The position numbers and the translations under genes were made by a program. DNA of 64,000 bases from an uncultured SAR116 cluster alpha proteobacterium (GTDB lineage Bacteria; Pseudomonadota; Alphaproteobacteria; Puniceispirillales; Marisalimonadaceae). The stretch is from positions 52,980 through 116,979 of the forward strand of contig CACBMD010000002.1 of the NCBI GenBank assembly GCA_902539895.1, given 5' to 3'. Of this stretch, positions 19,869 to 29,035 are shown in pieces. The notes under the pieces are model-generated. The model had not been told where the DNA came from and ran no database searches. It saw nothing but the letters and a program-made list of their open reading frames with translations. Numbering within the stretch: the stretch's first letter is position 1; the number at the start of each line of letters is the position of its first letter.

Positions 19869-20348
19869 TTATACACTTATCCAATTTTCTTTATGTTTTA
19901 GTCTATGCTTGACTATACCAGGCTTTAAAGATGCTTCAATAAAACAACCATTAATTGCAGCCTCAAGAAGCTTCTTTTTTCTTTCTATTGGTTCTTCACT
20001 AATAATATCAATATCTAAATTATATCCATCACAACTAGCTTTGTAGGGACCTTCTTCTAAAACTTCTCCTTGCCATTCCATTGAGGCATCTATTTTAATT
20101 TCATTAACTTCAATTTTTAACTTTTTACCAAAAGCTTTTATTTGTGTCATGATACACCCACATAATGAAGCAGTAAATAATGCCAGAGGAGGAGGGGCTG
20201 TTCCTTTGCCTCCATGGAAAGCACCCTCATCTGTTGCCAACTTGAAAGTTTCATTCATTGACTCGAATGACACATCTATCTCATTTCTCATCGATCCTTT
20301 GTTTGTTGCATTGCCAGTAAATTTCAATGTAAATGATTTATTATTCAT
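19869..20348 (-). CDS. OsmC family protein
   Basis: 159 aa; GGKGTAPPPLALFTASLCGCIMTQIKAFGKK. Confidence 0.87.
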   Translation of the reverse strand: MNNKSFTLKFTGNATNKGSMRNEIDVSFESMNETFKLATDEGAFHGGKGTAPPPLALFTASLCGCIMTQIKAFGKKLKIEVNEIKIDASMEWQGEVLEEGPYKASCDGYNLDIDIISEEPIERKKKLLEAAINGCFIEASLKPGIVKHRLKHKENWISV

Positions 20349-20359
20349 AAATACCTCTT

Positions 20360-21565
20360 TTAAATTTTATAATCTTCCATGTCATAAAGGCTAATGGCAG
20401 TATCTTTTAAAACGTTTTGAACATTTGGCATTATTAAGTCTTCATTGTTTTTCGGTATAGATAAATACTGACCTAATTTCCTACTTCTATTAACAATAAA
20501 CTGACTTTCTTTTAACCTGCTGTGTTCCCATTTGTCTAAATCATCCAAATTAGAGCTGTCTTCTAAATATTCAGACAAAGTAAAAGCATCCATGGCAGCT
20601 TTAGTAACACCCATTCCAACATGAGGTCTTGCAGTAAACGCAGCATCTCCAATTGTTACAACTCTTCCATTTTTCATCTTCATACTTTGGAGATCAAAAA
20701 TAGGTTGAATAAGGGGTTGTTTTGTTATTTTTACTAATTCAAAAAGCTGAGGAGGAAGTTTTTCTTCTGCCTCTCTAAATAAATCATTAACAATTTCTTC
20801 TCTTATTTCATTTGGAGGTATGCCATCTTCAAATTGTTGACCTGATTTACCCAATAAAATTTCTTTAAGTTTCTTTTGAGGAACAGGTTTGTACCATATC
20901 CAATTAATTCTTCTCTCGCCAATTTTAAATGGATTTTCACCTTCTCCAGCAATTGGATAGGAAGCTATTTGCTGATTATAGGGTAGTACAACAATAAAAT
21001 AATTTGAGAGTATTTCTAAAGAATTTTTACTAATTTCTTCTTCATTAACAACTCCTCTCCAACCAACATAACCAGCATATTGTGGATAAGCTTTATTATC
21101 TACGTATGTTCTTAATTCAGATTTAATACCATTTGCAACTATTATTAAATCAGTTTCCTTTTTCTTTCCATTTTCAAAAAAAGCTATTGCTTTATCTTCA
21201 TTTTGTTCAATTTTAATACAATCATCACCCATGAAGTAATCATCATTACTTATTTGTTCTCTTAGAATAGAAAATAAATATTGCCAACTTGTATATACTT
21301 GAGGGTAATCATAACTATTGATTATTTTTCCATTAATATCTAAAGACACTCTTGATTTTGCTGTCGTGCCCAGAACGTTATTATTATTTGTAGCTTTAAA
21401 AACGAGATCAGCTAATTCGTCATAAGTAGCAATACCAGCACCACGTCCTGAAAGCGGGACAGGAACTTTTTCATGTACGGAAATGTCCCATCCTTTTTTT
21501 GAAAGGGCGGTGGCAGCAAACAGACCTGCCATTGAACCACCAATAATAGTCGCGGATGGTTTCAT
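20360..21565 (-). CDS. FAD-dependent monooxygenase, 2,6-dihydroxypyridine 3-monooxygenase (DHPH)-like
   Basis: 401 aa; IIGGSMAGLFAATALSKKGWDISVHEK, PLSGRGAGI, YAGYVGWRGVV, GRVVTIGDAAFTARPHVGMGVTKAAMDAFTLSEYL. Confidence 0.85.
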   Translation of the reverse strand: MKPSATIIGGSMAGLFAATALSKKGWDISVHEKVPVPLSGRGAGIATYDELADLVFKATNNNNVLGTTAKSRVSLDINGKIINSYDYPQVYTSWQYLFSILREQISNDDYFMGDDCIKIEQNEDKAIAFFENGKKKETDLIIVANGIKSELRTYVDNKAYPQYAGYVGWRGVVNEEEISKNSLEILSNYFIVVLPYNQQIASYPIAGEGENPFKIGERRINWIWYKPVPQKKLKEILLGKSGQQFEDGIPPNEIREEIVNDLFREAEEKLPPQLFELVKITKQPLIQPIFDLQSMKMKNGRVVTIGDAAFTARPHVGMGVTKAAMDAFTLSEYLEDSSNLDDLDKWEHSRLKESQFIVNRSRKLGQYLSIPKNNEDLIMPNVQNVLKDTAISLYDMEDYKI

Positions 21566-21570
21566 AAATG

Positions 21571-22539
21571 TTATTTTATTGCCATAGGATTTATTGGTGA
21601 TCCAACTGCTTTTGTTATTGGAAGCGGTGGTGCACAGAAAAAGAATTCATAGACTTTATCTTCATCACAATCTTTTGCTAAATCACGTAAATAAAAAATC
21701 TCACCCATAGTAATTCCTATCATAGGAATAACAACCCAATGCCATGGCTGCTGAGCATCTTTTGTTTCATTAGGTCTTACTTCGCATCCCCACGTATCAG
21801 TGCAAATGGCTGCTATTTCTTTGTTATAAATCCATTCAGCAGTATCAAAGGCTAGACCTGGTGCATCACCGCCTGCATATCCACCCCATTCTTCAGCATC
21901 TAATCGTTGTTCCATTTGCCCGGTTCGAACAATAACAAAATCACCTTGTTTGATTTCTACATTTTGAGATTTTGCACATTCATCAAGGTCATTTGCAGAT
22001 ATAGCTGTTCCATCTTCAAAAAATTCCACACCAGCCCATCGCGCAACATCTAATAAAACGCCACGACCTGCCATTTCAGCTCTAACTTTTTCTATCCCAT
22101 TCTTTTGAGCGCCGTCACTATCAACAAGTCTAGCATCATATCCATTCCACATATAATCATCGTAAAAGATATGAGCCAATGCATCCCATTGAGTAGCACA
22201 TTGAAGGGGTAATGAAATCATATCATCGGCATATCTTAATCCAAATTCATCAAATCTTCCTGCAACAGCGTCTGTTCCAGTTGCTAACATTAGGTGAATT
22301 GGATTAAATCTATTTCCCCAAGTACCTTTTTGAGGGCCATGTCTATCAAAATTTAATCCTAAACTAAAACGTTTACCTCTTTTTATAAGTTTACTGGCAT
22401 CTATTACTTTATCAGGAGTTATAAAATTTAAGGTTCCAATTTCATCATCAGGACCCCAACGACCCCAATTTTTTAGTTTTTCAGCTGTTTCACGTAAATG
22501 TTTAATATCAAACATCTTTTCATTATATTTATGTGGCAT
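21571..22539 (-). CDS. Cyclase family protein (kynurenine formamidase-like fold)
   Basis: 322 aa; QCATQWDALAHIFYDDYMWNGY, GRGVLLDVARWAGVE, CTDTWGCEVRPNE. Confidence 0.88.
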   Translation of the reverse strand: MPHKYNEKMFDIKHLRETAEKLKNWGRWGPDDEIGTLNFITPDKVIDASKLIKRGKRFSLGLNFDRHGPQKGTWGNRFNPIHLMLATGTDAVAGRFDEFGLRYADDMISLPLQCATQWDALAHIFYDDYMWNGYDARLVDSDGAQKNGIEKVRAEMAGRGVLLDVARWAGVEFFEDGTAISANDLDECAKSQNVEIKQGDFVIVRTGQMEQRLDAEEWGGYAGGDAPGLAFDTAEWIYNKEIAAICTDTWGCEVRPNETKDAQQPWHWVVIPMIGITMGEIFYLRDLAKDCDEDKVYEFFFCAPPLPITKAVGSPINPMAIK

Positions 22540-22570
22540 TTTATACTCCCCGATAAAGCTTATAGTTGTT

Positions 22571-22981
22571 TTACGATGTAGCGTAGTTTAATTCAACTTT
22601 TACACCATCAGGATCCATTATAAAGAGTTGCTCTAATGGAAATCCTGGAACTTTTCTATGAGTATATTCCATTGACATTTTATCAAGTTTACTCTTCATG
22701 CCTTCAATATCATCTGCATTGAAAGCTACATGATCAATTGCTCCTGAACCTGATTTAACATCATCTTTTTTACCAATATAATAATCTTGTCCAGTATCCT
22801 GCTTTCTCATTGCAAGATGAATGCATGCGGCTTTATTATCTTTTAAATAAAGCCAATAACCTTTAAATGGAAAATCTGGTCTATAACCAACTTCTAAGCC
22901 TAATATATCAACATAAAAATCTTTTGTTTTATCTACATTATCCGCAAGTATAAGGACATGTTCAAATGTTTTAAGTGCCAT
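22571..22981 (-). CDS. VOC (glyoxalase/dioxygenase) family protein
   Basis: 136 aa; FEHVLILADNVDKTKDFYVDILGLEVG, IDHVAFNADD, IMDPDGVKVELNY. Confidence 0.9.
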   Translation of the reverse strand: MALKTFEHVLILADNVDKTKDFYVDILGLEVGYRPDFPFKGYWLYLKDNKAACIHLAMRKQDTGQDYYIGKKDDVKSGSGAIDHVAFNADDIEGMKSKLDKMSMEYTHRKVPGFPLEQLFIMDPDGVKVELNYATS

Positions 22982-23002
22982 ACTACCCCCATTTATATAT
23001 TA

Positions 23003-23797
23003 TTAATTTAAAAAATCTAAAATTATGTTGTTAACCTTTTCAGCGCATTCAATATTAAGAATATGAGCTGCTCCTGATATGCATTCATACTTACTATTAG
23101 GCGTAAGGTGGTGCATTTCTTCCATAGCCATAGCAGGTGCTCCCATATCTATTTCACCTGAAATATAAAGTATTTCTTTATTAATTGTAGACAATTCTTT
23201 TAAATAATCGAGTTTTTTAATTGCTTCACAACTACCTATATATCCTTCTTTAGATGTGTTTGTTATCATCTCTTTAGAAAGATTTATTACATCTGAATTA
23301 GAAGGATCTTTTGTGAAATCTTCACTATACCATCTTTCAAGAGATCCGTTTACTACGCCTGCAGTGTCTTTGTCTTTCACTACAGCAATTCTTTGGTTCC
23401 AACCATCTTGCATTGGTGGAGGCATATCAGCTCTTGCAGCGCAGCAGACAAGTTTATCAAATCTTTTGTGATGTTTAAGTGCTAATCCTAAAGAAGTCAT
23501 TCCACCCATAGACAAACCAACAAAATTTGCTTTTTCAATCTCAAGATCATCCATAATTTTAATCACATCATTTTCAAGCATGTCAAATGAGTAGGGGCCC
23601 TGAGCAGGACTGCTTTTACCATGACCTCTTTTATCGTATCTTATAATACAATATTTGCTTTTCATTGCTTCAACTTGTGGGTTCCACATTCTTAAATCTG
23701 AGCCAAGAGAGTTTGAAAATATTATTTTAGGAAGATCTAAACTACCAGTAACTTCAACATTTAAATAATTATTATTCTCCAAAGCAATGTGTGTCAT
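23003..23797 (-). CDS. Alpha/beta hydrolase, 3-oxoadipate enol-lactonase-like
   Basis: 264 aa; FSNSLGSDLRMWNPQVEAMKSKYCIIRYDKRGHGKSS, VGLSMGGM, GAAHILNIE. Confidence 0.87.
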   Translation of the reverse strand: MTHIALENNNYLNVEVTGSLDLPKIIFSNSLGSDLRMWNPQVEAMKSKYCIIRYDKRGHGKSSPAQGPYSFDMLENDVIKIMDDLEIEKANFVGLSMGGMTSLGLALKHHKRFDKLVCCAARADMPPPMQDGWNQRIAVVKDKDTAGVVNGSLERWYSEDFTKDPSNSDVINLSKEMITNTSKEGYIGSCEAIKKLDYLKELSTINKEILYISGEIDMGAPAMAMEEMHHLTPNSKYECISGAAHILNIECAEKVNNIILDFLN

Positions 23798-23805
23798 TTG
23801 AAATC

Positions 23806-24915
23806 CTATTCTGCTGCGATTTTGCTATGTTTATTTATCTTTGGCATAACCTTTTCTGCCATTAATTTCATTGAATTTTTTGCTAAATCTACATCTGCCC
23901 AGTCATGACCAGCATAAAGAAGAGTCCCAAAATCACCAACTTCTTCTCGAAACTCTAAAATTTTATCAGCAACTTCTTCTGCAGAACCAAATAATATTAG
24001 TTTGTTACAAATATCTTCTAACTTTAAATCGCTGTCTGGCATTTCTTGATCTTCTTTAAATAAATTTGCTCTACCATGCTTAAGCATTTTTGTTAGTAAT
24101 TGTTTATAATAAAAGACATATGGGCTTCCATTACCTAATGCATAATCACGCGCTTTAGTTCTGTCCTCACAAATAAATATTGACTTAGCAACTCTCCAGT
24201 CTTTTGGATCAGCATTATGGCCACCCTCTTTGCACCCTTGTACATAGCTTGGCCAGTGAGTTTTAACCCATTTGGGTAGTAAGAAATTAGCAGAAATTGG
24301 TTTCCAACCCCTAGCTGCTGCTGCAATTAATCCCTTCGAATATGGCGCAACAACAGTACAAACTATAGGTGGATAAGGTTTCTGAAGAGGCTTTTGCATG
24401 ATTCCTTGACCAATTTCAGTCATTTGAGTTCGTTCTGTAGAAACATTCCAGTATTTCCCTTCAATGTTGTAAGGAGCTTCTCTTTTCCAGATTTCTAAAA
24501 CCATATCTATACATTCTACAAACATCTCATTTCTATTTTTGTCTAAATTTCCAAAAACTTCAGCATCAGAAGCAAGTCCTCCTGGGCTAATACCAAAGTT
24601 GAACCTTCCATCTAACATATGATCTAACATTGCAATTTGACCGGCAATTGCAGCTGGATGAGAATTTGGCATATTAACAGTGCCGGTTCCAAGCCTGATT
24701 TTTTTAGTTTCAGCGGCTAGTGATGCAATAAATAGAGCGCTTGAAGTTATATTCTCTGCAGCGTCTGTTACATGCTCTCCACAATAAGCTTCTGAAAAAC
24801 CTATCTTGTCAGCAAGTAAAAAAGCTTCTCTATCTTCTGATAATGTTTTTTTATAATCCTTGTCAATTGGATGAATAGGCATAGTAAAAAAGCCAATTTC
24901 CATTTTAATCTCCAT
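23806..24915 (-). CDS. LLM-class flavin-dependent monooxygenase
   Basis: 369 aa; EIGFFTMPIHP, GFSEAYCGEHVTDAAENITSSALFIASLAAETKKIRLGTGTVNMPNSHPAAIAGQIAMLDHMLDGRFNFGISPG. Confidence 0.92.
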   Translation of the reverse strand: MEIKMEIGFFTMPIHPIDKDYKKTLSEDREAFLLADKIGFSEAYCGEHVTDAAENITSSALFIASLAAETKKIRLGTGTVNMPNSHPAAIAGQIAMLDHMLDGRFNFGISPGGLASDAEVFGNLDKNRNEMFVECIDMVLEIWKREAPYNIEGKYWNVSTERTQMTEIGQGIMQKPLQKPYPPIVCTVVAPYSKGLIAAAARGWKPISANFLLPKWVKTHWPSYVQGCKEGGHNADPKDWRVAKSIFICEDRTKARDYALGNGSPYVFYYKQLLTKMLKHGRANLFKEDQEMPDSDLKLEDICNKLILFGSAEEVADKILEFREEVGDFGTLLYAGHDWADVDLAKNSMKLMAEKVMPKINKHSKIAAE

Positions 24916-25044
24916 TAAAATTTAGCATTCTATATATATGATATTACTTCTAAAACTTTAAATGATTATTTTTTATGATATCTATCAGAAAGTATGATTT
25001 AATTACTAAGCATTAATAGTTAATAATTAATTAGGGGAGTAATT

Positions 25045-25917
25045 ATGAAAACTATTGGTTCAATTGGATTGGGTGCAATGGGTGGTTCTTATGCAAAATT
25101 CCTAATTGAAGATAATTACACAGTTTATGGAGTTGATCCAGATACTCAAAATGCGGAAATATTTATATCTTTAGGCGGTGTATTATTGAACAATATCAGT
25201 GAGTTAGTTGATAAATGTAATGTTATAATTCTTAGTTTACCAACTGTTCCTATTTTTAAAGAAGTAATTAATGAAATAGAAGTTAATGGAAAATCAAATG
25301 AATCTAAAATTCTAATTGATATGAATACTATTTCATTAGACGATAAAATAGAAACAAAAAATAAGTTAGAAAAACTCAATATTTCCATGGTTGATGCTCC
25401 CGTGAGTGGGACAGGAGCTCAAGCTAAAGCAAAAGATATTGTTGTAATGTCCAGTGGAGACAAAATTATTGTTGATGAATGTGATGAAATATTTAGATCA
25501 TTTTCAAAACAAAATATATATGTTGGTGACTTTGGCAATGGTATAAAATTTAAGATTTTAGCAAATTTACTAGTGACTGTTCATAATACTGTGACTGCTG
25601 AAGCGTTGCTTCTTGGTCAAAAGGTAGGGCTTGAAGAAAAAATGATTTATGAAGTGTTGAACGCAGGTGCAGCTACGTCAGTTATGTTAGATAAGAGAAT
25701 GCCACTTATGATTAATAAAAATTATGAACCAGCAACAGCTTCTATGAGAATATTTTTGAAAGATATTGATGTGATTACAGACTATCTTAAATCAAACAAT
25801 TTAAGCTCTCCAACTTTTGAAGCTGCTGCAAATCTATATAATCAATCTAAAGAAAATATACCTATTACATATGACACAGCTGCCATTTATGAACAATTAA
25901 AAACTAATAATGAATAA
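25045..25917 (+). CDS. Beta-hydroxyacid (3-hydroxyisobutyrate-like) dehydrogenase
   Basis: 290 aa; SIGLGAMGGSYAKFLIED, DAPVSGTGAQAKAKDIVVMSSG, GNGIKFKILANLLVTVHNTVTAEAL. Confidence 0.9.
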   Translation: MKTIGSIGLGAMGGSYAKFLIEDNYTVYGVDPDTQNAEIFISLGGVLLNNISELVDKCNVIILSLPTVPIFKEVINEIEVNGKSNESKILIDMNTISLDDKIETKNKLEKLNISMVDAPVSGTGAQAKAKDIVVMSSGDKIIVDECDEIFRSFSKQNIYVGDFGNGIKFKILANLLVTVHNTVTAEALLLGQKVGLEEKMIYEVLNAGAATSVMLDKRMPLMINKNYEPATASMRIFLKDIDVITDYLKSNNLSSPTFEAAANLYNQSKENIPITYDTAAIYEQLKTNNE

Positions 25918-25926
25918 GGAGTATTT

Positions 25927-26484
25927 ATGAAAGAAAATCAAAAACTTCCAGAAATTAAAACACTTTCCAGGGATTATATGAATAAAAGAATTGCTTTTTT
26001 CTCGGAGCAAAAAGGGTCTAAAATGGGATTGCCAGATAGTAAATTACCTGAATGCACACGAGAATTAATAAATATAATAGGATTTGAACCTCCCAAAGGA
26101 GATAGTAAACATGTTTCTCCTTTAGGAAATGATAATGCTCAAATGCCAGCAATTAATATTTCTGAAGGATTTAATCTTGGTTTTTGCAGGTGTAAACCAG
26201 GTAAAGGACCACTAATGCATAACCATGACACTAATGAAACATTCATGCCAATTACAGGCAAATGGAGATGTGAATGGAATGAGGGTGAAGACCATGATTA
26301 CGCTGACTTAGGTCCTTGCGATGTAATTTCATTTCCTCCAGGTTGCTCTAGGCGTTTTATGAACGTTACTGAAGGTGAAGACGATACAGAACATCTTTTA
26401 TTAGTAGTTATAGCTGGAAATGCTCCAAAAGCGGAATTTACTGATTTAGCTTATAAAAGAATAAAAGAATTTGAAAATTCTTAA
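25927..26484 (+). CDS. Cupin-domain protein
   Basis: 185 aa; GPLMHNHDTNETFMPITGKWRCEWNEG, DVISFPPGCSRRFMNVT. Confidence 0.85.
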   Translation: MKENQKLPEIKTLSRDYMNKRIAFFSEQKGSKMGLPDSKLPECTRELINIIGFEPPKGDSKHVSPLGNDNAQMPAINISEGFNLGFCRCKPGKGPLMHNHDTNETFMPITGKWRCEWNEGEDHDYADLGPCDVISFPPGCSRRFMNVTEGEDDTEHLLLVVIAGNAPKAEFTDLAYKRIKEFENS

Positions 26485-26503
26485 TAACTAAGGTCTCAAT
26501 ATC

Positions 26504-26794
26504 ATGATATGGGTAATTTTATGTAAGGATAAACCGAATTCATTAAACGAAAGAATGAAAGTTATTGATGAACACAGGGCTTATTTATCTACAAATCCTA
26601 TAATAACACTTATATCTGGCCCATTAACTGATAAAGAAGGCAATATGAATGGTTCTTTTTTTATGGTTAAAGCAGATAGCGAAGAAGAAATAAGAGTTTT
26701 TCAGCGAAATGACCCAATTTTTAAAGCAAATATTTGGGATGAAATAATTGTTTCTCCATTTAACAAAAGGGTAGATAACCTATCCAAAATTTAA
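26504..26794 (+). CDS. YciI-like protein
   Basis: 96 aa; MIWVILCKDKPNSLNERMKVIDEHRAYL, GSFFMVKADSEEEIRVFQRNDPIFKANIWDEIIVSPF. Confidence 0.87.
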   Translation: MIWVILCKDKPNSLNERMKVIDEHRAYLSTNPIITLISGPLTDKEGNMNGSFFMVKADSEEEIRVFQRNDPIFKANIWDEIIVSPFNKRVDNLSKI

Positions 26795-26808
26795 AATATG
26801 AGGTAAGA

Positions 26809-27582
26809 ATGTCTAGAAAATTCTTAGATTTATCGGTCAGTTTAGAAGAGGGTATAAAATCAGATCCAGAGTTTATGCTACCTAAAATAAACTATCACCA
26901 TCATAAAGAAACAGCTGAAGAAATGATGAGTTTTTTTCCTGGTTTAAAAAAAACAGATTTACCAGGTGAAGAAGGTTGGGCGATGGAGACAATTACTGTA
27001 AGCACGCACAATGGCACCCATATGGATGCTCCATATCATTACCATTCAACTATGAACAATGGTCAAAGAGCGATCACGATTGATGAAGTTCCACTAGAAT
27101 GGTGTTTTAGTGATGGTGTTAAATTAGACTTAAGATCATATGAAGATGGATATGTTTTAACTAAAAGTGATTTGCAAAACGAAATAAAAAAAATCAATTA
27201 TGAATTAAAACCTCTAGATATTGTATTTATAAACACATCAGCGGGCGGGCGTTATGGAAAAGATAATTTTTTGTCAAAAGGTTGCGGAATTAGTAAAGAA
27301 GCTACTATTTATTTACTTGACCAAGGAGTAAGAGTTACTGGTACGGATGCATGGAGCTGGGATGCTCCGTTTTCATACACTGCTAAAAAATATAAACAAA
27401 CAAAAGATCCTTCAATAATATGGGAAGGTCATAGAGCAGGAATGGTCCAAGGGTATTCTCACATAGAAAAATTAAATAATTTAGATCAATTACCAAATTA
27501 TGGTTTTAAAGTTTCTGCCTTCCCATTTAAAATCAAAAGCGGATCAGCAGGATTTGTAAGAGTTGTAGCTATTTTTGAATAA
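26809..27582 (+). CDS. Cyclase family protein (kynurenine formamidase-like fold)
   Basis: 257 aa; METITVSTHNGTHMDAPYHYHS, GVRVTGTDAWSWDAPF. Confidence 0.88.
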   Translation: MSRKFLDLSVSLEEGIKSDPEFMLPKINYHHHKETAEEMMSFFPGLKKTDLPGEEGWAMETITVSTHNGTHMDAPYHYHSTMNNGQRAITIDEVPLEWCFSDGVKLDLRSYEDGYVLTKSDLQNEIKKINYELKPLDIVFINTSAGGRYGKDNFLSKGCGISKEATIYLLDQGVRVTGTDAWSWDAPFSYTAKKYKQTKDPSIIWEGHRAGMVQGYSHIEKLNNLDQLPNYGFKVSAFPFKIKSGSAGFVRVVAIFE

Positions 27583-27816
27583 TTACTTATAAATTAAAAC
27601 TGTAAGTTTATTTGTGATTTTAATTGCTAATGGCCTTACAAATAATATGGCTGGAAAAGCAACAAGAGAAGCATAGAACCAATTTTTTGGCCAGACATCA
27701 AAGAAAATTGATAAATCTGTTAAAGCTAAATAAGTTACAAGTGAACTTATAAACATTGTTATAAATATTCCAGAAATAGCAGTGGATATATATAATTGAA
27801 ACTTTTCTTTTTTCAT
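27583..27816 (-). CDS. DUF2798-like small membrane protein
   Basis: 77 aa, two hydrophobic segments; SSLVTYLALT...WFYASLVAFPAILFVRPLAIKI. Confidence 0.7.
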   Translation of the reverse strand: MKKEKFQLYISTAISGIFITMFISSLVTYLALTDLSIFFDVWPKNWFYASLVAFPAILFVRPLAIKITNKLTVLIYK

Positions 27817-27829
27817 AGAAAGACCTCAA

Positions 27830-27858
27830 AAAAAAGACGATCTAAGAATAGATCGTCT
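27830..27858 (-). terminator. Rho-independent terminator of TRAP operon
   Basis: AGACGATCT-AAGAAT-AGATCGTCT perfect stem; on minus strand followed by a T-run. Confidence 0.8.
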
Positions 27859-27884
27859 CTTAGTGATTTGTGGTATTAAATTAA

Positions 27885-28997
27885 TTACCCGCCAATTTTA
27901 TAACGCACTGGGAACTTGTGGCCAGTCTTTTCCATTTCGTCCATATATGCGTTCATTATAGCAGCGCCGTCCATACCATAATCTTTGGTAATATCCTTAG
28001 CTCTTGAATTTGGCCAATCTTTAATTGTTTCTGCCCAAATTTTTTGCTGAGCTACTGGTAAATAAGTTACAGCATCATTGATACCTTTTTTCTTACCAAG
28101 TTTAACTAAATCAGTTAGACCTTTTTGATATCTTTGCTGGCCATCTTTAACAGCAGCTTTTTCATAGTTAACTGACTCTTCCATTATTATTTTAACAATT
28201 TCAGGTGGTAACTTTTTCATGGTATCCAAGTTTATAGTAGTAATGGTCTGGGCCATTGCACCAAATCCAATAACCTTCCAGTATGGAGCTTGCTCATAGA
28301 ATTTAAACCCTCCAGCATGTGCTGATGGGAAAATAATAACGCCTTTTGCAACTCCAGTAGCTAAGTCATTATACATTGTAGGAAGTGTAGATGTAACTGG
28401 TATAGAGCCAAACAAAGAAACCCATGGTAAATTTGGGCCTGCAGCAATAACCTTAACGCCTTTTAACTCGCTAGCTTTTTGCCATTGTTTAACTGTACCA
28501 ATTCCATAATCATCAAAGCCCTGCATAGCAAGAAACTTCTGATTATATTTATCTTCAAGCATTTTGGTTAGTTCTGGGAATTGCTTAAGAATCTTATGCT
28601 TTACTTCCCAGTTTGTTACAAGGTTTGTTGTTGTAAAAGGGACAAAATAATCAAAGTTCCATGGTAATAATTTAGCAGTCTCAAAACATACACAGTATGA
28701 ACCAATGTCTAATAATCCTTTTTCCACAGCCTCTAAAGTTTCATGAACTTTTGCAATCTTACCTGCGTAAGCTTCAATAATTCTAACTTTATGATTAGTT
28801 TCTGCAGCAACTCTTTTTTTAATATTTGGAACTAAAACTTTTTCCATATTTGTAACATATGCAGTTGGCTTTGATGGGTGACCAGATCCAACCCTTAGTG
28901 TAAAGGTATCTGCAAAAGAGGCAGATGCCATTATACCAGTAGCTAAAATGCTTAATGGTATAGCTTTTTTTAAGTACCTAATCATTATTTCCTCCAT
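27885..28997 (-). CDS. TRAP transporter substrate-binding protein, DctP type
   Basis: 370 aa with signal peptide; TFTLRVGSGHPSKPTAY, ELKGVKVIAAGP, GVAKGVIIFPSAHAGGFKFYE. Confidence 0.9.
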   Translation of the reverse strand: MEEIMIRYLKKAIPLSILATGIMASASFADTFTLRVGSGHPSKPTAYVTNMEKVLVPNIKKRVAAETNHKVRIIEAYAGKIAKVHETLEAVEKGLLDIGSYCVCFETAKLLPWNFDYFVPFTTTNLVTNWEVKHKILKQFPELTKMLEDKYNQKFLAMQGFDDYGIGTVKQWQKASELKGVKVIAAGPNLPWVSLFGSIPVTSTLPTMYNDLATGVAKGVIIFPSAHAGGFKFYEQAPYWKVIGFGAMAQTITTINLDTMKKLPPEIVKIIMEESVNYEKAAVKDGQQRYQKGLTDLVKLGKKKGINDAVTYLPVAQQKIWAETIKDWPNSRAKDITKDYGMDGAAIMNAYMDEMEKTGHKFPVRYKIGG

Positions 28998-29035
28998 AGG
29001 TAGTGTTAAGTTTAGTATTTAACCCCATGTTTTTA

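Noticed and set aside
24135-24326. 63-aa ORF in a shifted minus-strand frame of the LLM gene
   Set aside because: Overlaps a well-supported CDS and shows no independent start signal or domain.
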